This document shows positions 9,912 to 19,709 of a DNA stretch of 64,000 bases, one piece after another (the first letter of the stretch is position 1; each line of letters starts with the position of its first letter). This DNA comes from Chlorobium sp. (GTDB lineage: Bacteria > Bacteroidota > Chlorobiia > Chlorobiales > Chlorobiaceae): assembly GCF_021740465.1 (NCBI RefSeq), contig NZ_JAIOZR010000005.1, forward strand, positions 62,001 to 126,000, written 5' to 3'. A program made the translations under genes and the position numbers. Below the pieces are notes generated by a model. The model saw nothing but the letters and a program-made list of their open reading frames with translations. It was not told where the DNA came from and did not search any database.

Positions 9912-11333
9912 TTAACCAAAATTGTCGAGAAAAAGTGATTTCAGATTGTTGAAACTGCCGTTGCTCATCAGGACGACGACATCGTTTTTCCGGATGGTCG
10001 TCTCAAGGAAACTCACGATATCCTGCGGATAGTTTTCCGGGTCCGATCCGGCCAGAAAAACGGTTTTGCCCTGTTCCTGCAGTTCCCTTCCGAGCCTCGG
10101 CATATCGAGCTGCCGTTCGCTGGCATACCGTTCGGGCCGGTGCACCTTGCCCATCACCACCACCGATGCCGCTCCGAACGAAGCGGCAAGCTCCTTCTGG
10201 AAGATGTTTCGTGTCGTGGTATTCGAGCGGGGCTCGAAACAGGCAATGATCCGCCTGTTCCTGTAGAGTCCGGCAACGGCTTCGAGGGTCGCCCTGACAG
10301 CCGTCGGATGGTGGGCGAAATCCTCTATCAGGGTTACTCCGGATTGCAGACCGCTGGTGATCTCCATACGGCGCTTGGGCCTTCTGAAAAGCGGCAGTGC
10401 ATGCACGACACTCTCCATGCTGACGCCCGCATGTTTAGCCGCAGCAACGGCCGCCAGTGTATTCATGATGTTGTAGTTGCCGAACAGGGGCACGCTGAGG
10501 GTGGCTTCGGGGTTTTCCCTGTAGCAGATGGTGAAGGTTGTCCTGTCGGCGTTTCCCGATATGTCGCGGGCGGTCCACTCGCAGTTTTCGCCGAATCCGA
10601 ACCGTTCGATTGTGCAGAAGGCTCTCTCGGATACTTCGCATGCGGCCGGGTCGTCGCCGTTGACGAAAAGCCTGCCGTTGCGGGGGATGAGGTTGACGAA
10701 CCGCCGGAAACTCCTGAGAATGTCCTCGAAGGAGTCGAAGATATCGGCATGGTCGAATTCGATATTGTTGATGATTGCGATGTCGGGCCGATAGATCATG
10801 AATTTGCTTCGCTTGTCGAAGAATGCGGTGTCGTATTCATCGCCTTCAGTAACGAAAAACCCCTGTTCCTGCATTCCCGAAGCCCGGCAGCCCATAGAGA
10901 AGTTTTCGGGGATACCCCCTACAAGAAAGCCCGGTTTCAGGCCGCCGTAATCGAGCAGCCAGGCCAGAAGGGAGGTTGTCGTGGTTTTTCCGTGGGTTCC
11001 GGTCACCACCAGGGAGGTGTTGCCGGCAATGAGTTCCCTCCGTACAAGTTCCGGCATGGAGATCAGCTCTATCCGGTGCTCGAGCGCATATTCGAGTTCG
11101 CAGTTTCCTCTGCTGACCGCGTTGCCGACAACGACAAGGTCGGGAAGTGCACGGAGGATGTTCTCTTCGGAGTAGCCGTTGAAATAGCGGATGTTATGCA
11201 TGTCGAGATAGGTGCTCATGGGCGGGTAGAGCGCGCTGTCCGAGCCACTGACGGCATGACCGGAGTGGGAAAGGGCTACGGCAACCGAAGCCATGGCGGT
11301 ACCGCCAATTCCGAGAAAGTAGATGGAACTCAT
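9912..11333 (-). CDS. mpl: UDP-N-acetylmuramate:L-Ala-gamma-D-Glu-meso-DAP ligase
   Basis: Mpl reattaches recycled tripeptide to UDP-MurNAc in peptidoglycan recycling. The 473-residue protein is a Mur ligase: GIGGTAMAS (8-16) at the Rossmann start, ATP loop TGTHGKTTTT (111-120), the central-domain EGDEYDTAFFD and the NNIEFDHADIF segment typical of Mpl rather than MurC. The ATG at 11333 was preferred over an in-frame GTG at 11396, because homologues begin MSxIYFLGIGG and because a TATAGT box sits in the stretch the longer form would translate. The gene diverges from the aminotransferase gene. MurC would be the alternative, but the DEYDTAFFDKRSKF context is characteristic of Mpl. Confidence 0.9.
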   Translation of the reverse strand: MSSIYFLGIGGTAMASVAVALSHSGHAVSGSDSALYPPMSTYLDMHNIRYFNGYSEENILRALPDLVVVGNAVSRGNCELEYALEHRIELISMPELVRRELIAGNTSLVVTGTHGKTTTTSLLAWLLDYGGLKPGFLVGGIPENFSMGCRASGMQEQGFFVTEGDEYDTAFFDKRSKFMIYRPDIAIINNIEFDHADIFDSFEDILRSFRRFVNLIPRNGRLFVNGDDPAACEVSERAFCTIERFGFGENCEWTARDISGNADRTTFTICYRENPEATLSVPLFGNYNIMNTLAAVAAAKHAGVSMESVVHALPLFRRPKRRMEITSGLQSGVTLIEDFAHHPTAVRATLEAVAGLYRNRRIIACFEPRSNTTTRNIFQKELAASFGAASVVVMGKVHRPERYASERQLDMPRLGRELQEQGKTVFLAGSDPENYPQDIVSFLETTIRKNDVVVLMSNGSFNNLKSLFLDNFG

Positions 11334-11535
11334 GTGCGAAAGGGTTTTTTCAAGGGTTTGTTCTGTTTTACTATACAGAAAATGCCTTTCGGTCACAAGC
11401 GGGTTGCGTTAAAAGAGGTTGCCCCTGGCAGCGGAGCCGTGCGGTTGCGGAGAAAATGCCTCCGTATGCAAAAAAAGATGCCTGCAATCCTTATTTTACC
11501 ATCCTTTGATCATCTTCTCCAAACGAAAACAGCCT

Positions 11536-12654
11536 ATGCAATTCATCGACCTGATCTCCCAGAAAAACCGGATACGTGCAGCCCTGCTTCAGCGCATCGA
11601 GGCGATTGTCGACCACGGTCAGTATATCATGGGTCCGGAAGTGGCCGAGCTGGAGTCCCGGCTGGCTGCCTACACCGGGGCCCGTTTCTGCGTCTCCTGT
11701 TCCTCAGGCACGGACGCCCTGCTCATGCCGCTCATGGCAAAAGGTATCGGGCCCGGTGATGCCGTCATTACTACGCCCTTCACCTTCATCGCAACAGCTG
11801 AAGTTATCAGTCTGGTTGGTGCCACTCCGGTTTTCGCCGATATTTCTCCAGGAACGTTCAATATCGACCCCGACAGGATTGCCGATGCCGTCGCTCTGGC
11901 CAGAGAGAGAGGGCTGAACCCGAAAGCGCTGATTCCGGTCGATCTTTTCGGACTTCCTGCAGATTACGACCGTCTCGAAGCCGTTGCTGCCGATCATGGA
12001 CTCTGGATTCTCGAGGATGCCGCCCAGAGTTTCGGCGCGACATACCGGAACCGCAGGGCCGGAAGTTTCGGGCTTGCTGCGGCCACATCGTTTTTTCCGG
12101 CCAAGCCTCTCGGTTGCTATGGAGACGGCGGCGCGGTCTTTACCGACGATGAAGAGCTTGATTTTCTTCTGCGCTCGGTCAGGGTGCATGGAAGCGGTGT
12201 CGACAAATACAGCAACGACAGGATCGGCATCAACGGCCGCCTTGATTCCATTCAGGCTGCGGTTCTGCTTGAAAAACTCGTGATTTTCGATGAGGAGCTC
12301 TCTTCGCGTCAGCGGGTGGCTGAAGCCTACAGCTCACGGTTGAAGGGCAGGCTCGTCGTGCCTGAAATTCCCGAAGGGTCTGTTTCCGCATGGGCACAGT
12401 ACTCGCTTCTGGCTTCCGGAGAGGAGGAGCGCGCCTCGATTATGGATCGGCTCAGGATGGGGGGTATCCCTTCGGTGATCTACTACAAGATTCCGCTGCA
12501 TCTGCAGAAGGCTTTTGCGTTTCTGGGGTATCGTGAAGGTGATTTTCCGGTTTCGGAAGAGATGAGCCGGAGGGTGTTTTCCCTGCCCATGCACCCCTAT
12601 CTTCCGGATGAGGAGATCGGGAAGATATGCTCGGTCATCGCCTCCTGTTTCTGA
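11536..12654 (+). CDS. DegT/DnrJ/EryC1/StrS-family sugar aminotransferase (WbpE-like)
   Basis: The 372-residue PLP enzyme is of the type that transaminates nucleotide-linked keto sugars for surface polysaccharides. It has the substrate/PLP region FCVSCSSGTDAL (51-62), EDAAQSFGA with Asp161, and SFFPAKPLGCYGDGG with the PLP lysine at 190. The overall pattern, including the HGQYIMGPEVAELE start, is close to WbpE, which acts on UDP-3-keto-GlcNAcA, but the exact substrate is not certain. The ATG at 11536 fits family starts; a frame opening at 11419 adds an unlikely 39-residue extension. No other polysaccharide gene adjoins it, which is unusual for this family. Confidence 0.85.
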   Translation: MQFIDLISQKNRIRAALLQRIEAIVDHGQYIMGPEVAELESRLAAYTGARFCVSCSSGTDALLMPLMAKGIGPGDAVITTPFTFIATAEVISLVGATPVFADISPGTFNIDPDRIADAVALARERGLNPKALIPVDLFGLPADYDRLEAVAADHGLWILEDAAQSFGATYRNRRAGSFGLAAATSFFPAKPLGCYGDGGAVFTDDEELDFLLRSVRVHGSGVDKYSNDRIGINGRLDSIQAAVLLEKLVIFDEELSSRQRVAEAYSSRLKGRLVVPEIPEGSVSAWAQYSLLASGEEERASIMDRLRMGGIPSVIYYKIPLHLQKAFAFLGYREGDFPVSEEMSRRVFSLPMHPYLPDEEIGKICSVIASCF

Positions 12655-12687
12655 GGGCAAACGGTGCGCCGGGTTTACGGCGCGCCT

Positions 12688-13998
12688 TTACGCTTCTCCT
12701 CCCGCCGCCTTTCCCGGCGCATAACGGCGCACGAAAATTCCGGCAATCATTACCAGCAGGTTGATTGCGCCAACAACCAGAAAGGGAGCTTTCGGGCTCA
12801 TGCCGTCAAAAAGCCGGCCGCCTGTCGTCGTAATGATGAGAATGCCGATGGCTCCACTGATGTTGAACATGCCTATCACCGATCCGCGTTCGGCTTTCGG
12901 GGCTTCCTGACCGATCAGCGACTGGGCGCCGAGGAAGGAGCTGATCTGGCCTATTCCGAGCAGAATGAAGAACAGGAGCGAAAGCGGTTCGTGCGGATTG
13001 CCGATGAGACCAAGTGAAAGGTAGCCAGCACTGGCCAGGAACATGCAGAGCACGAGCGCGCTGACCCGGTTCATCCGGTCGATTATCGGCCCGATGACCG
13101 GAGCCCAGCAGAGTGCGGCTGCCTGCGAGATGATGAAAATGAGTGTGCCTTTCTTGACCGCTTCAGCAGGATCCATGCCCATGGCGATGCCTGCCGTCGT
13201 ACCCCAGAGCGGCAGGAAGGTGCCGATGATAGACTGGTCGCCGCGCGCGACGAACGCCGCAGCATACGAGAGCAGGATTCTCGGGTTTTTCATGTAGCTG
13301 AGGCCGCTTCCGAGCAGTTTTTTTAGCGGAGGGCGTTCCTCTTTTCTTACCGGGGTTCCGCTTTTGAGACCAACTCCCACGACAACGGCCGAAAGCAGTG
13401 CGACGGCGGCTATGCCCAGGTGGGTGTAGAGACCGGCATCAGTGCCGCTCATGCCCGTGGCGGTGAGGCGATGGGGCAGGGCGCCGAAAAACTGGTTCAG
13501 GACGACGATGCCAAGTCCGTTCAGAAAGCCGGTGATGGCAATCAGCTTGCCGCGCGAACGTTCGGCAGGGTAATCGACCATGATGGTGGAGAGCGCTCCG
13601 GTAACGGCTACGATGCCGAGCGCGTAGATCACGCGGAATGCCGTGAGTTCTCCGACAGACGACGCGGTCGGGTAGAGCCCGTAGGCAAGCGCGAGCAGGA
13701 TGAAGCCGGCGGAAAAAACCTGTTTGCGGCCGATGCGGTCCATCAGGACGCCGGCGGGAACAAAGAAAAGCAGGGTCACGATTTCCGTCCAGAATACCAG
13801 GTCGCCGCTGATGGTGCCCTGTTCTGCGACGGGTATTTTCAGGTTTTCATTGAGGATGTAAGCCTGCCCGATAGAGACGAAGGTGACCAGGGCGATGGAG
13901 AAAAACGCCGAAAACAGAAAGGTCGTCGCATGGCGCGGCAGAATGGACGGAGCTAACTGAACCGGTCCGAGACGGTGAAGCTTTTCTTGTTCGGGCAT
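12688..13998 (-). CDS. Major facilitator superfamily transporter
   Basis: The 436-residue protein has about 12 hydrophobic segments split by a basic cytoplasmic loop near 215-235 (GTPVRKEERPPLKKLL). The MFS A-motif appears as PAGVLMDRIGRKQ (about 81-93) and a second copy as GPIIDRMNR in the C-terminal half. The substrate cannot be inferred. It is the last gene of the minus-strand run proB-proA-lolD-MFS, starting 24 bases after the lolD stop, so it is probably co-transcribed. The C-terminal tail (RRYAPGKAAGGEA) is basic and short. Confidence 0.8.
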   Translation of the reverse strand: MPEQEKLHRLGPVQLAPSILPRHATTFLFSAFFSIALVTFVSIGQAYILNENLKIPVAEQGTISGDLVFWTEIVTLLFFVPAGVLMDRIGRKQVFSAGFILLALAYGLYPTASSVGELTAFRVIYALGIVAVTGALSTIMVDYPAERSRGKLIAITGFLNGLGIVVLNQFFGALPHRLTATGMSGTDAGLYTHLGIAAVALLSAVVVGVGLKSGTPVRKEERPPLKKLLGSGLSYMKNPRILLSYAAAFVARGDQSIIGTFLPLWGTTAGIAMGMDPAEAVKKGTLIFIISQAAALCWAPVIGPIIDRMNRVSALVLCMFLASAGYLSLGLIGNPHEPLSLLFFILLGIGQISSFLGAQSLIGQEAPKAERGSVIGMFNISGAIGILIITTTGGRLFDGMSPKAPFLVVGAINLLVMIAGIFVRRYAPGKAAGGEA

Positions 13999-14022
13999 AA
14001 AGGGGTTCTGGATGTCTTTCGT

Positions 14023-14733
14023 TCAGGATGCAGGTTCGACAGCGTTCAATTCGTGCAGCAGGCCATCCTGCATGTGCAGGCAACGGTCGGCCAGGGCGGC
14101 GTACTCCTCGTTGTGCGTGACGATGACAAAGGAGGTCCGGCGTTCCCTCGACAGTCCGGCCATCAGTTCGTAGAGCATGCGGCTGTTTCTGCTGTCGAGA
14201 TTGCCGCTTGGTTCATCGGCGAGGATCAGCTTCGGGCTGTTCATGAGCGAGCGCGCAATCGCGACGCGCTGCTGTTCTCCGCCCGAAAGCTCTGAGGGGA
14301 GGTGTTCGTATCGTTCCTTCAGGCCGAGTTCCGAAAGCAGTGCCTCGGCGCGTTTTTTTGCCGGGGCAAGCTTGCCAGTGGCAATGAACTCCGGCAGGGC
14401 TACATTTTCTACGGCGGTAAAGTCGGAAAGCAGGTGGTGAAACTGGAAGACAAAGCCGATTTTCCGGTTGCGGAACGCTGCCAGTTCCTTCTGCGAAAAA
14501 AGGTATTTTTCGTTGCGGAAGAGCGCCTTGCCCTCGAACAGGAGCTCACCCTCGTCCGGCGTGTCGAGGGTGCCGAGCATGTTGAGCAGGGTGGTCTTGC
14601 CGCTTCCCGAAGCGCCGATTATCGTGAGCATCTCTCCCGGACGGACCTTGAGGTCGATGCCCCTGAGAATGGGAATCGGCGCCTGTCCGGGCAGGGTGTA
14701 GGATTTCCGGATGTTTCTTGCTTCAAAAAGCAT
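14023..14733 (-). CDS. lolD: ABC transporter ATPase, LolD/MacB-like
   Basis: The 236-residue ATPase carries Walker [10 protein letters not shown] (40-48), the Q-loop [18 protein letters not shown], signature LSGGEQQR and Walker [13 protein letters not shown]. FQFHHLLxxFTAxENV is characteristic of LolD, which powers lipoprotein release from the inner membrane to LolA; MacB-type and other MacB-superfamily ATPases are the alternative. No lolC/E permease is adjacent. Instead it sits three bases after proA and just before an MFS gene. The symbol is therefore the family call and is not confirmed by context. Confidence 0.8.
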   Translation of the reverse strand: MLFEARNIRKSYTLPGQAPIPILRGIDLKVRPGEMLTIIGASGSGKTTLLNMLGTLDTPDEGELLFEGKALFRNEKYLFSQKELAAFRNRKIGFVFQFHHLLSDFTAVENVALPEFIATGKLAPAKKRAEALLSELGLKERYEHLPSELSGGEQQRVAIARSLMNSPKLILADEPSGNLDSRNSRMLYELMAGLSRERRTSFVIVTHNEEYAALADRCLHMQDGLLHELNAVEPAS

Positions 14734-14736
14734 GGT

Positions 14737-15993
14737 TTACAGTGGTCTTGTTTGTCCCTCGCCTTCGATGATCCACTTGTAGCTGGTCAGCTCCCTGAGC
14801 GCCATCGGCCCTCGTGCATGCAGTTTCTGCGTGCTGATGCCGATTTCCGCTCCCAGTCCGAACTGGGCTCCGTCGGTAAAGGCTGTCGAGGTGTTGGCGT
14901 AGACCGCAGCGGCATCGACGCGTTTGAGGAATTCCGCTTTTGCAGCGGGGTCGCCGGTGACGATGGCTTCGCTGTGACGCGAGCTGTGGGCGGCGATGTG
15001 GTCGAGCGCTTCTTCAAGGGATGCGACGGTTTTCACCGAAAGTCTCAGCGAGAGGAATTCCGTTCCGAAATGTTCCGGCAGGGCTTTTACCAGAAGGGTT
15101 TCCGGATAGGAGCCCAGCAGCCGGGCATAGGCGGCTTCATCGGCGTAGATGATGACCATTTTCTCCTTGAGGGGAGCTACGATTGCCGGAAGGTCGTCAA
15201 GCCGTCCGGCATGGATGAGCAGCGTATCGAGGGCGTTGCAGACGCTCGGTCGGCGGGTTTTGGCGTTGAAGACTATGTCGGCGGCCATTGCGACGTCGGC
15301 GGCCTTGTCGATATAGGTATGCACGATGCCGGCGCCGGTTTCGATGACCGGAACCTTTGCATTCATGCGCACGAAATCGATCAGCTTCTGGCTGCCTCTT
15401 GGAATGATCATGTCGATATAATCCACGGCATTGAGCATCTCTCCGGCGGCTTCCCGCTCGGAAGGCAGGAGAATGACGGTGTCGGGGTTCAGGCTGTGAC
15501 GTTCCAGTACGGCTCTGATGCACTGCACAATGGCCGAGTTCGACTCGTGCGCGTCGCTTCCACCCTTGAGAACGGTGGCGTTGCCGGATTTAAGGCAGAG
15601 GGCGAACACGTCGAAGGTGACATTGGGACGGGCTTCGTAAATGATGCCGATCACTCCTATCGGAACGGAGGCTTTCGTCAGTTCCAGGCCGCTGGGAAGT
15701 CTGCGCTGTTCAAGCACGAGTCCGAGCGGAGAAGGGAGGGCCGCCACGTTTCGGATATCCCCGGCTATGGCTTCGAGTCGGCTTTCGCTGAGCAGCAGCC
15801 GGTCGTACATCGGATCGGACGGATCCATGCAGTCGAGATCCTTTCTGTTCGCTTCGAGTATCGAGATAGTGGCAGCCGGAATTTCAGCGGCAAGGTCCAG
15901 AAGCACGGCGTTGACTCCGGCTTCATCGAGCATGACCAGCTCGCGGCTGGCCTGGCGTGCGGCCTTGAAGAGTTCGGTGAGGGTTCGCTGCAT
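14737..15993 (-). CDS. proA: Gamma-glutamyl phosphate reductase (glutamate-5-semialdehyde dehydrogenase)
   Basis: The 418-residue enzyme reduces gamma-glutamyl phosphate with NADPH in proline synthesis. It shows the ALDH-like fold with [17 protein letters not shown] (abbreviated: P[12 protein letters not shown]), the [18 protein letters not shown] segment and the catalytic cysteine in [13 protein letters not shown]. Length is typical. It follows proB by 55 bases and stops three bases before lolD, so translation of lolD may be coupled to it. Confidence 0.97.
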   Translation of the reverse strand: MQRTLTELFKAARQASRELVMLDEAGVNAVLLDLAAEIPAATISILEANRKDLDCMDPSDPMYDRLLLSESRLEAIAGDIRNVAALPSPLGLVLEQRRLPSGLELTKASVPIGVIGIIYEARPNVTFDVFALCLKSGNATVLKGGSDAHESNSAIVQCIRAVLERHSLNPDTVILLPSEREAAGEMLNAVDYIDMIIPRGSQKLIDFVRMNAKVPVIETGAGIVHTYIDKAADVAMAADIVFNAKTRRPSVCNALDTLLIHAGRLDDLPAIVAPLKEKMVIIYADEAAYARLLGSYPETLLVKALPEHFGTEFLSLRLSVKTVASLEEALDHIAAHSSRHSEAIVTGDPAAKAEFLKRVDAAAVYANTSTAFTDGAQFGLGAEIGISTQKLHARGPMALRELTSYKWIIEGEGQTRPL

Positions 15994-16048
15994 ACGGGTT
16001 GCGGTTGCAGTTAAGGTAACAGGTTAATGGATGTCTGCCGGGCAGGGG

Positions 16049-17134
16049 TTACTGGATAATATACAGATAATCATAGTGGATCAACGGTTTCTGGCCTTTC
16101 TGCCCGATCAGCATACGGGTTTTTTCCGCACTGTACTGTGCCAGTCCGTATCCGATCACCGTGCCGTCTGTCGCCGATATCCTGATAATGTCCCCTTTCA
16201 GAAATGTTCCCTGCACCGATTCTATTCCGACAGGAAGCAGACTGTTTGCCCGCTCAGCTGCCGTCAGCGCGTTGCGCGCCCCTTCGTTGACGACTACCTC
16301 GCCCTTCTCCATGCCTTCGGTGTGCGCTATCCAGCGCTTCGGCCCGTAGGTCGGTTTTTCCGGCAGGAATGTCGTGCCGGGGCTTTCACCCTCCAGAATG
16401 GAGCGCAGAATGCCGGGTGTCTTGCCGTTGGCGATATGAACGGTAATGCCGAGACGGGAGAGTTTCTGGGCGATATGGCATTTCGTCAGCATGCCCCCGC
16501 GGCCGAATTCGGATTTTCCGGGATTGATGTACTGGTGGAAATGTTTCGTGGAGGGCGGAATTTCCCTTATGATCGATCCGTTTCCGGTCTTGAGGTCGAA
16601 CAGTCCGTCTACATGGGAGAGGATGATGTATCCGTCCACATCCATCATCGAGGCAATAAGTCCCGAAAGTTCGTCATTGTCGGTAAACATCAGTTCCGTT
16701 ACCGATACGGCATCGTTTTCGTTCACTACGGGAACGATTTTCTGCTGCAGCAGGGCGGAGAAACAGGTTCTCATGTTCAGGTAGTGCAGCCGGTCGCTGA
16801 AATCACCCTTGGTGACGAGAATCTGTGCCGTAACCAGCCCGTGGGCTGCAAAAAGTTTTGTATACGTATCGATCAGCCTGATCTGGCCCGTAGCCGCCAG
16901 AACCTGACGGGCCGCAACGGGAGGGAGGTTGCCGCTCAGCTGCACGATCGAGCGTCCGGCACCGACTGCGCCTGAGGAGACAAGGATTACCTGTACCCCC
17001 TGCCGGTGCAGCTCCGCTATCTGAGCTGTAAGCTGTTCAAGAACATGGAGATCGAGATGGCCTTCCCTGTCGGTGATGACGTTCGTCCCGACCTTGATGA
17101 CTATTTTATTGTAAACAGGATGCAGGTGCTTCAT
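16049..17134 (-). CDS. proB: Glutamate 5-kinase with C-terminal PUA domain
   Basis: The 361-residue enzyme phosphorylates glutamate as the first step of proline synthesis. It has the amino-acid kinase start KIVIKVGTNVIT, the VILVSSGAVGAG glycine loop, VNENDAVS and FGRGGMLTK, followed by a PUA domain from about residue 275 (GEVVVNEGARNAL). ATG 17134 (MKHLHPVYNKIVIK) is used; the frame is open back to 17323 but the extra 63 residues are not protein-like for this family. It heads proB-proA-lolD-MFS. Feedback inhibition by proline is a family property and is not visible in the sequence. Confidence 0.95.
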   Translation of the reverse strand: MKHLHPVYNKIVIKVGTNVITDREGHLDLHVLEQLTAQIAELHRQGVQVILVSSGAVGAGRSIVQLSGNLPPVAARQVLAATGQIRLIDTYTKLFAAHGLVTAQILVTKGDFSDRLHYLNMRTCFSALLQQKIVPVVNENDAVSVTELMFTDNDELSGLIASMMDVDGYIILSHVDGLFDLKTGNGSIIREIPPSTKHFHQYINPGKSEFGRGGMLTKCHIAQKLSRLGITVHIANGKTPGILRSILEGESPGTTFLPEKPTYGPKRWIAHTEGMEKGEVVVNEGARNALTAAERANSLLPVGIESVQGTFLKGDIIRISATDGTVIGYGLAQYSAEKTRMLIGQKGQKPLIHYDYLYIIQ

Positions 17135-17501
17135 ACAGGTCTTGAAAACAGTTGGCCGCTGCAATCGAACCATCGTTTGCGGCAGTTGACAAGGTGGAGA
17201 GCGCATCTCCCTTTCCGGAATTTGCGGCTCCTGTGCCGATAATAATGAAAATCGGGAAATATTCCTTTTCCATCCCCTTCGGGCCGGCTCATGAAGCTGG
17301 CCTTGGTCCGGCCCGTTCGGCAAAGGTCAATCCCGATGCCGTAAAGAAGATATATAAAGTGCCCGTCGTTTTGGCTCAAAAACACCGTACCGGACGCTTC
17401 ATTCCGCTTCGCCGGTTTTTCTTCGCCCGAGTTATGCCTATCTTCCCTTAAACAGGTGCGTTTCAAATGCTGCACCATTTGTCAATAAGACCGCTGAAGC
17501 C
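17135..17501. other. Divergent intergenic region between proB and the CPA2 antiporter
   Basis: This 367-base region has no recognised gene. A 99-codon plus-strand frame (17152-17451) and an opposing minus-strand frame (17131-17478) are open, but neither has a ribosome-binding site or any recognisable motif. The two promoters must lie here; only AT-rich patches (near 17225-17245 and 17350-17360) were seen, with no convincing -35/-10 pair. Confidence 0.4.
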
Positions 17502-19694
17502 ATGTTGTTAGCCGGCCTTACGGAAATTGTCCTGCCACTCAAGAATCCTGTTCTGCAGTTTTCGCTGATCCTGTTCATCATTCTTTTCGTTCCGTTTTTT
17601 TTCAAGCGTCTGAGAATTCCCAGCCTGATCAGCCTGATCATCGCCGGAGCTGTTGTCGGGCCGCACGGCATGAACCTGATGCTCCGCGACAGCAGCATCG
17701 TGCTGTTCGGCACCGTGGGACTGCTCTATATCATGTTTCTTGCCGGTCTCGAGATCGACGTAGCCGATTTCAAGAAAAACAGCGGAAAGAGTATCCTGTT
17801 CGGGCTCTATACCTTTCTCATTTCGCAGCTGCTCGGTATTTTCGTCGCTCTCTACTTTCTGCATTTTTCCCTGCTCTCCTCGGTGCTTATAGGCAGTATT
17901 TTCGCGTCCCATACGCTTATCGTCTATCCGGTCGTCAGCCGTCTCGGCATCGCCAAGGACAAGGCGGTCAATATTGCCGTAGGCGGTACCATGATCACCG
18001 ATACGCTTGCCCTTCTTGTGCTTGCCGTCATAGCCGGAAGTTCGGACGGGGAGCTGTCGTCCGTTTTCTGGATAAGGCTCGTTATCGGCATCATGGTTTT
18101 CAGTCTTATCGTCCTTTTGCTGTTCCCTGTTCTGACCCGCTGGTTTTTCAAGCGTTTCGACGACAGCGTCCTGCAGTACCTTTTTGTACTCGGCATGGTT
18201 TTTCTCGCGGCCTTTCTTGCCGAAGCCGCGGGTGTCGAACCCATTATCGGCGCATTTCTCGGCGGACTCGCCCTGAACAGGCTCATAGCACACACTTCGC
18301 CCCTCATGAACAGGATCCGGTTTGTCGGTGACGCCATCTTCATTCCTTTTTTTCTTATCGGAGTGGGCATGCTGATCGATTTCAGGGCGTTTTTCAAGGA
18401 TGTCGCCACCATCAGGGTCGCCCTGGTCATCACCGTTGCCGCCACCCTTGCCAAGTATGTTTCCGCATGGATTACCCAGAAAATTTACGGGTTTTCTCTG
18501 GATCAGAGGAGGCTGATTTTCGGCCTCATCAGCGCCCATGCGGCCGTAGCCCTCGCAACGGTACTGATCGGCTACAATATCGTCACCGGTTATACACTCG
18601 ACGGTACTCCGGTAAGGCTGCTCGACGAGAGCGTTCTCAACGGTACGATCCTTTTCATCCTTGTCACCTGCACCCTGGCGACCATTGTGGGTGAAAAAGG
18701 GGCGCAGAACATCGCGGCAGCCGAAACCGGCGATTTCCGTGCCGGGGAAGGCCTGAAGGTGAGCGCCGAAAGAATTCTCATTCCCATGAACGACATCAAG
18801 ACGGTCGAAGAGCTTGTCAATCTTGGAGTCACCATAAAATCGCGACAGAACCTTGACGGACTTTTCGCTCTCCATGTCGCCGACAGTGCCGTTTCTGGCG
18901 GACCGGTCGAAAAACATGCGGAAAAAGTCCTCGAAAAGGCCGTGATGACGGCTGCTTCGACCGACAATCAGCTCACAGGACTGTTCCGTTACGACAGCAG
19001 CGTCGCCAACGGCATCGCCGGGGTTGTCAGGGAGCAGAAGATCACCGACCTCATTCTCGGCCTCCATCACAAGACCAGCCTTGCCGATTCGTTTCTCGGC
19101 AGCCTTTCGGAAGAGCTCCTTGTCGCATGTAACGTCACGACCTTCATATACAAACCGGCTCAACCGCTTGCAACCATCAGGCGAACCATTGCGGTCATAC
19201 CCCAGGGCGCCGAAAGTGAGGAGGGATTCCTGTTGTGGATCGACCGGCTCTCGAGCATGGTGGACAATACCGGTTCGAAACTGCTTTTTTACGGGTCACC
19301 GCAGACGCTCGGTTACCTGAAGGAGCATCATGGCACGCGTTTTCCCAATTCGGAGTACAAAATATTCCGGAACCTCGACGATTTTTCGGGGCTTGCCAAA
19401 GAGATACGAGCCGATGACAACCTTGTTGTGGTGATGAGCCGCAGGAACCACCGCTCCTGGCACTCGAGAATGTCAAAAATACCGGGCTATCTCGGCCGAT
19501 ATTTCGAAAGGAACAGCTTTATACTGATCTATCCGGTTCAGACCGGTGGAGAGGAGGAGCTGATCGAGTTTCCGGAAATCAGGCTGCCGAAACGCATTCA
19601 GTTCAGCGTCGTTCCTGTGCGTTCACAGATGGAAAAAGTACTGAAGAGAATCCCGCTGAAGAAAATATCGTTTCGTCGCAATCCTCCGGAGTGA
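17502..19694 (+). CDS. CPA2-type cation:proton antiporter with C-terminal universal-stress-like domains
   Basis: The 730-residue protein has about 12-13 membrane segments in residues 10-400 that form a sodium/proton exchanger domain (FLAGLEIDV, GTMITDTLALLVLAV with the Thr-Asp pair, and FLGGLALNR followed by FFLIGVGMLIDF). The soluble C-terminal part (about 415-730) reads as two tandem Usp-like alpha/beta domains (ERILIPMND; LGLHHKTSLADSFLGSLSEELL with a nucleotide-site-like GS). Such fusions probably link ion exchange to a nucleotide or stress signal. The ATG at 17502 is used. It is divergent from proB and tail-to-tail with the Fur gene, 15 bases away. Confidence 0.88.
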   Translation: MLLAGLTEIVLPLKNPVLQFSLILFIILFVPFFFKRLRIPSLISLIIAGAVVGPHGMNLMLRDSSIVLFGTVGLLYIMFLAGLEIDVADFKKNSGKSILFGLYTFLISQLLGIFVALYFLHFSLLSSVLIGSIFASHTLIVYPVVSRLGIAKDKAVNIAVGGTMITDTLALLVLAVIAGSSDGELSSVFWIRLVIGIMVFSLIVLLLFPVLTRWFFKRFDDSVLQYLFVLGMVFLAAFLAEAAGVEPIIGAFLGGLALNRLIAHTSPLMNRIRFVGDAIFIPFFLIGVGMLIDFRAFFKDVATIRVALVITVAATLAKYVSAWITQKIYGFSLDQRRLIFGLISAHAAVALATVLIGYNIVTGYTLDGTPVRLLDESVLNGTILFILVTCTLATIVGEKGAQNIAAAETGDFRAGEGLKVSAERILIPMNDIKTVEELVNLGVTIKSRQNLDGLFALHVADSAVSGGPVEKHAEKVLEKAVMTAASTDNQLTGLFRYDSSVANGIAGVVREQKITDLILGLHHKTSLADSFLGSLSEELLVACNVTTFIYKPAQPLATIRRTIAVIPQGAESEEGFLLWIDRLSSMVDNTGSKLLFYGSPQTLGYLKEHHGTRFPNSEYKIFRNLDDFSGLAKEIRADDNLVVVMSRRNHRSWHSRMSKIPGYLGRYFERNSFILIYPVQTGGEEELIEFPEIRLPKRIQFSVVPVRSQMEKVLKRIPLKKISFRRNPPE

Positions 19695-19709
19695 GTGATC
19701 GGGAAGGGA

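Noticed and set aside
10140-11759. 539-codon plus-strand frame opposite mpl and running into the aminotransferase gene
   Set aside because: It is antisense to a well-supported Mur ligase and its product has no recognisable domain.
14302-16014. 570-codon plus-strand frame opposite lolD and proA
   Set aside because: Antisense shadow of two certain genes; no domain and no start signal.
17152-17451. 99-codon plus-strand frame between proB and the antiporter
   Set aside because: No ribosome-binding site, no motif, and it occupies the region that must hold two divergent promoters.
17508-19163. 551-codon minus-strand frame opposite the CPA2 antiporter
   Set aside because: The product is an unbroken hydrophilic string, the typical reverse image of a membrane-protein gene.
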